Assembly: GCF_946482535.1 (NCBI RefSeq)
Contig: NZ_CAMLRU010000150.1
Location: forward strand, 1 to 6,553
Reading direction: 5' to 3'
DNA: 6,553 bases
DNA from: an uncultured Flavobacterium sp.
Lineage (GTDB): Bacteria > Bacteroidota > Bacteroidia > Flavobacteriales > Flavobacteriaceae
Under the pieces are notes generated by a model. It was not told the DNA's origin. It made no database searches and was given only the letters and a program-made list of their open reading frames with translations. Shown in pieces: positions 4,956-6,553 of the stretch. Position 1 is the first letter of the stretch. Every line of letters starts with the position of its first letter. The position numbers were made by a program, and so were the translations under genes.

Positions 4956-6553
4956 ATGAAAAAATTCCCCAGAATTGCCGAGTATAAAGTAATGGTCATT
5001 AGATTGTTATTGGCCTATGGTTTCTATTTTATAGCCCGTGTCTTGTTTTATGTCTACAATCAAAGTTTGATTGAAGTGGATGGTATTTTCGACTTCCTAA
5101 GGCTTTGCTACCATGGCTTGGCGTTTGATACCACTACAATTTTGTATACCAATGCTTTGTTTATTATCCTGTCTGTTTTTCCGGTGCTTGTTAATACCCA
5201 AAAGACTTATCAAAAAGTATTGTTCTATTTGTATTTCGGGACGAACTTATTGATGTATGCGGCTAATTTTATCGACTTTATTTACTACCGCTACACTTTC
5301 AGTCGAAGTACCAGAGCTTCCTTAGATACTTTGGAAAACGAAAGCAATAAAACGGCTTTGTTTTTTAATTTCTTGTTGAATTATTGGCATGTGTTTTTGT
5401 TGTTTTTTGCCTTGGCTTATATCTGGATTTTGCTTTATAAAAGAACCAAAGTCAAGCCTACAACCGAAAAGCCAACGGTCAAATATTTTGCCGCTTCGAT
5501 TGCCAGTTTCCTTTTGATTGCTACACTTTGTGTTGGCGGAATTAGAGGAGATTTTAAAAAAAGTACACGACCGATTAACCTCTTGGATGCGAGTCGTTAT
5601 GTGAAAAATGCGTCCCAAGCTGATGTGGTTTTGAATACGCCTTTTGCCATTATCAGAACCTGGAATACCAATACGTTTAAGAAAGTCAATTTGGTATCAA
5701 AAGCCCAAGTCGACAGTTTATTGGTACCGATAAAACATTACAAAAACAATCCGCCAACGAAACCCAATATTGTCATTTTTATCTTAGAGAGTTTCGCCCG
5801 TGAGTATAACGGCGCATTCAATAGAGGCACCAAGATTCCCGATTATGAAGGTTACACGCCTTTTGTGGATTCTTTGGCGCAACACAGTTTGATTTTTACC
5901 AATGCGCATGCCAACGGTTGGAAATCAATCCACGGTGTTTCTTCTGTAATAGCCGGAATTCCTTCGTTTAAAGATGCTTTTACGTCTTCGCCTTATCCAA
6001 AACAAAAGATAGAATCTTTGGTGTCGACTTTAGAAAGCGAAGGCTATGATACTTCCTTTTTTCACGGTGCGCCGAATGGTTCTATGGGATTCTTAGGGTT
6101 TGGCAATATTTTGGGTTACGACCATTATTACGGCAAAACCGAATATAATAATGATGCCGATTTTGATGGGGTTTGGGGCATTTGGGACGAACCTTTCTTT
6201 CAATATTTCAATAAGACTTTGACCCAAAAGAAACAGCCTTTTATGGCCACAATGTTTTCGGTTTCCTCACACGAACCGTATAAAGTTCCTGAAAAATACG
6301 AAGGTAAATTCCCGAAAGGCAAAGTCAATATCAATGAATGTATTGGTTATACCGATTATGCTTTGAAGCGTTTCTTTGCGGAAGCCAAAAAGCAACCGTG
6401 GTACAACAATACCATTTTTGTTTTGGTAGCCGATCACGGTAATACCATCGCTTATGATGAATACCGAAAAGAATTCAACCGTAATACGGTGCCTATTTTG
6501 TTCTATTCACCCAATAAAAAATACGTTGGTGTCAACAATGATTTGGCCCAACA
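4956..6553 (+). CDS. LTA-synthase-like membrane sulfatase-fold protein (partial, 3' end missing)
   Basis: The first 532 codons are present; the frame is open to the right edge. Five membrane helices are predicted at about 11-34, 56-79, 87-110, 137-160 and 177-196, followed by an extracytoplasmic alkaline-phosphatase-superfamily (sulfatase, PF00884) domain from about 270, the same plan as LtaS of Gram-positive bacteria. Likely metal and catalytic residues are Glu278 (IFILES), Ser324 (GWKSIHG, in the place of the LtaS threonine nucleophile), His439 (SVSSHEPY) and Asp493-His494 (VADHG). FFHGAPNGSMGF at 354-365 is another family hallmark. LtaS, OpgB and related enzymes transfer phosphoglycerol or similar head groups from phospholipids to envelope glycans. 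Since Bacteroidota have no classical lipoteichoic acid, the acceptor here is unknown. The start ATG follows a -7 element; ATG at 4992 is a less likely alternative because it would cut into helix 1. It is divergent from the acyl-CoA ligase. Confidence 0.9.
   Translation, partial: MKKFPRIAEYKVMVIRLLLAYGFYFIARVLFYVYNQSLIEVDGIFDFLRLCYHGLAFDTTTILYTNALFIILSVFPVLVNTQKTYQKVLFYLYFGTNLLMYAANFIDFIYYRYTFSRSTRASLDTLENESNKTALFFNFLLNYWHVFLLFFALAYIWILLYKRTKVKPTTEKPTVKYFAASIASFLLIATLCVGGIRGDFKKSTRPINLLDASRYVKNASQADVVLNTPFAIIRTWNTNTFKKVNLVSKAQVDSLLVPIKHYKNNPPTKPNIVIFILESFAREYNGAFNRGTKIPDYEGYTPFVDSLAQHSLIFTNAHANGWKSIHGVSSVIAGIPSFKDAFTSSPYPKQKIESLVSTLESEGYDTSFFHGAPNGSMGFLGFGNILGYDHYYGKTEYNNDADFDGVWGIWDEPFFQYFNKTLTQKKQPFMATMFSVSSHEPYKVPEKYEGKFPKGKVNINECIGYTDYALKRFFAEAKKQPWYNNTIFVLVADHGNTIAYDEYRKEFNRNTVPILFYSPNKKYVGVNNDLAQ

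Noticed and set aside
4838..4999. N-terminal extension of the acyl-CoA ligase frame to an ATG at 4999 (54 more residues)
   Set aside because: It would overlap the first codons of the divergent sulfatase gene and lies upstream of the near-consensus promoter at 4856-4885. The ATG at 4837 gives the usual family N-terminus.
5322..5618. 98-codon minus-strand open frame inside the LTA-synthase-like gene
   Set aside because: It is antisense to a gene with clear membrane helices and a continuous frame; no motif supports it.

Overview
The window looks like chromosome from a member of the Bacteroidota, most likely a Flavobacterium or close relative. This rests on several things: an AT-rich composition, start codons without Shine-Dalgarno sequences, promoter -7 elements close to the TAnnTTTG consensus of this phylum, three lipoprotein genes, and protein types that are common there (a DUF4382 lipoprotein, a COG1022-type acyl-CoA ligase, an LTA-synthase-like sulfatase). 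The assignment is from recognition only; no search was run.

Layout. From the left there is the 5' end of a cyclophilin-type peptidyl-prolyl isomerase lipoprotein (minus strand, running off the left edge). Next is a 326-bp gene-free stretch holding a bidirectional-looking terminator, a small hairpin and a 130-bp inverted-repeat unit. Then come a DUF4382 lipoprotein (minus), a strong GC-rich terminator, a small four-helix membrane protein of unknown function (minus), a lipoprotein alpha/beta hydrolase of the proline iminopeptidase family (minus), and an AMP-forming long-chain acyl-CoA ligase (minus). After a 118-bp divergent promoter region, a plus-strand LTA-synthase-like membrane sulfatase runs off the right edge.

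How the genes relate. The ligase and hydrolase are 17 bp apart and are probably one transcript starting at a TTG-N19-TTAATTTG promoter. No terminator is visible after the hydrolase, so reading may continue into the small membrane protein and end at the hairpin near 1411-1442. The ligase activates fatty acids on the cytoplasmic side, and the divergent sulfatase-fold protein probably acts on envelope lipids or glycans outside the inner membrane. The left half is mostly envelope lipoproteins. Overall this is an ordinary envelope and lipid-metabolism neighbourhood.

The least explained part is 274-488. It combines a 12-bp perfect inverted repeat with a 106-nt interior, a second hairpin and a terminator. 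A 9-nt word in one arm could pair either with its partner arm or with the terminator. It may be a structured 3' UTR, a small RNA or a short repeat element; none of these is proven. No clear novel defence or mobile system is present.
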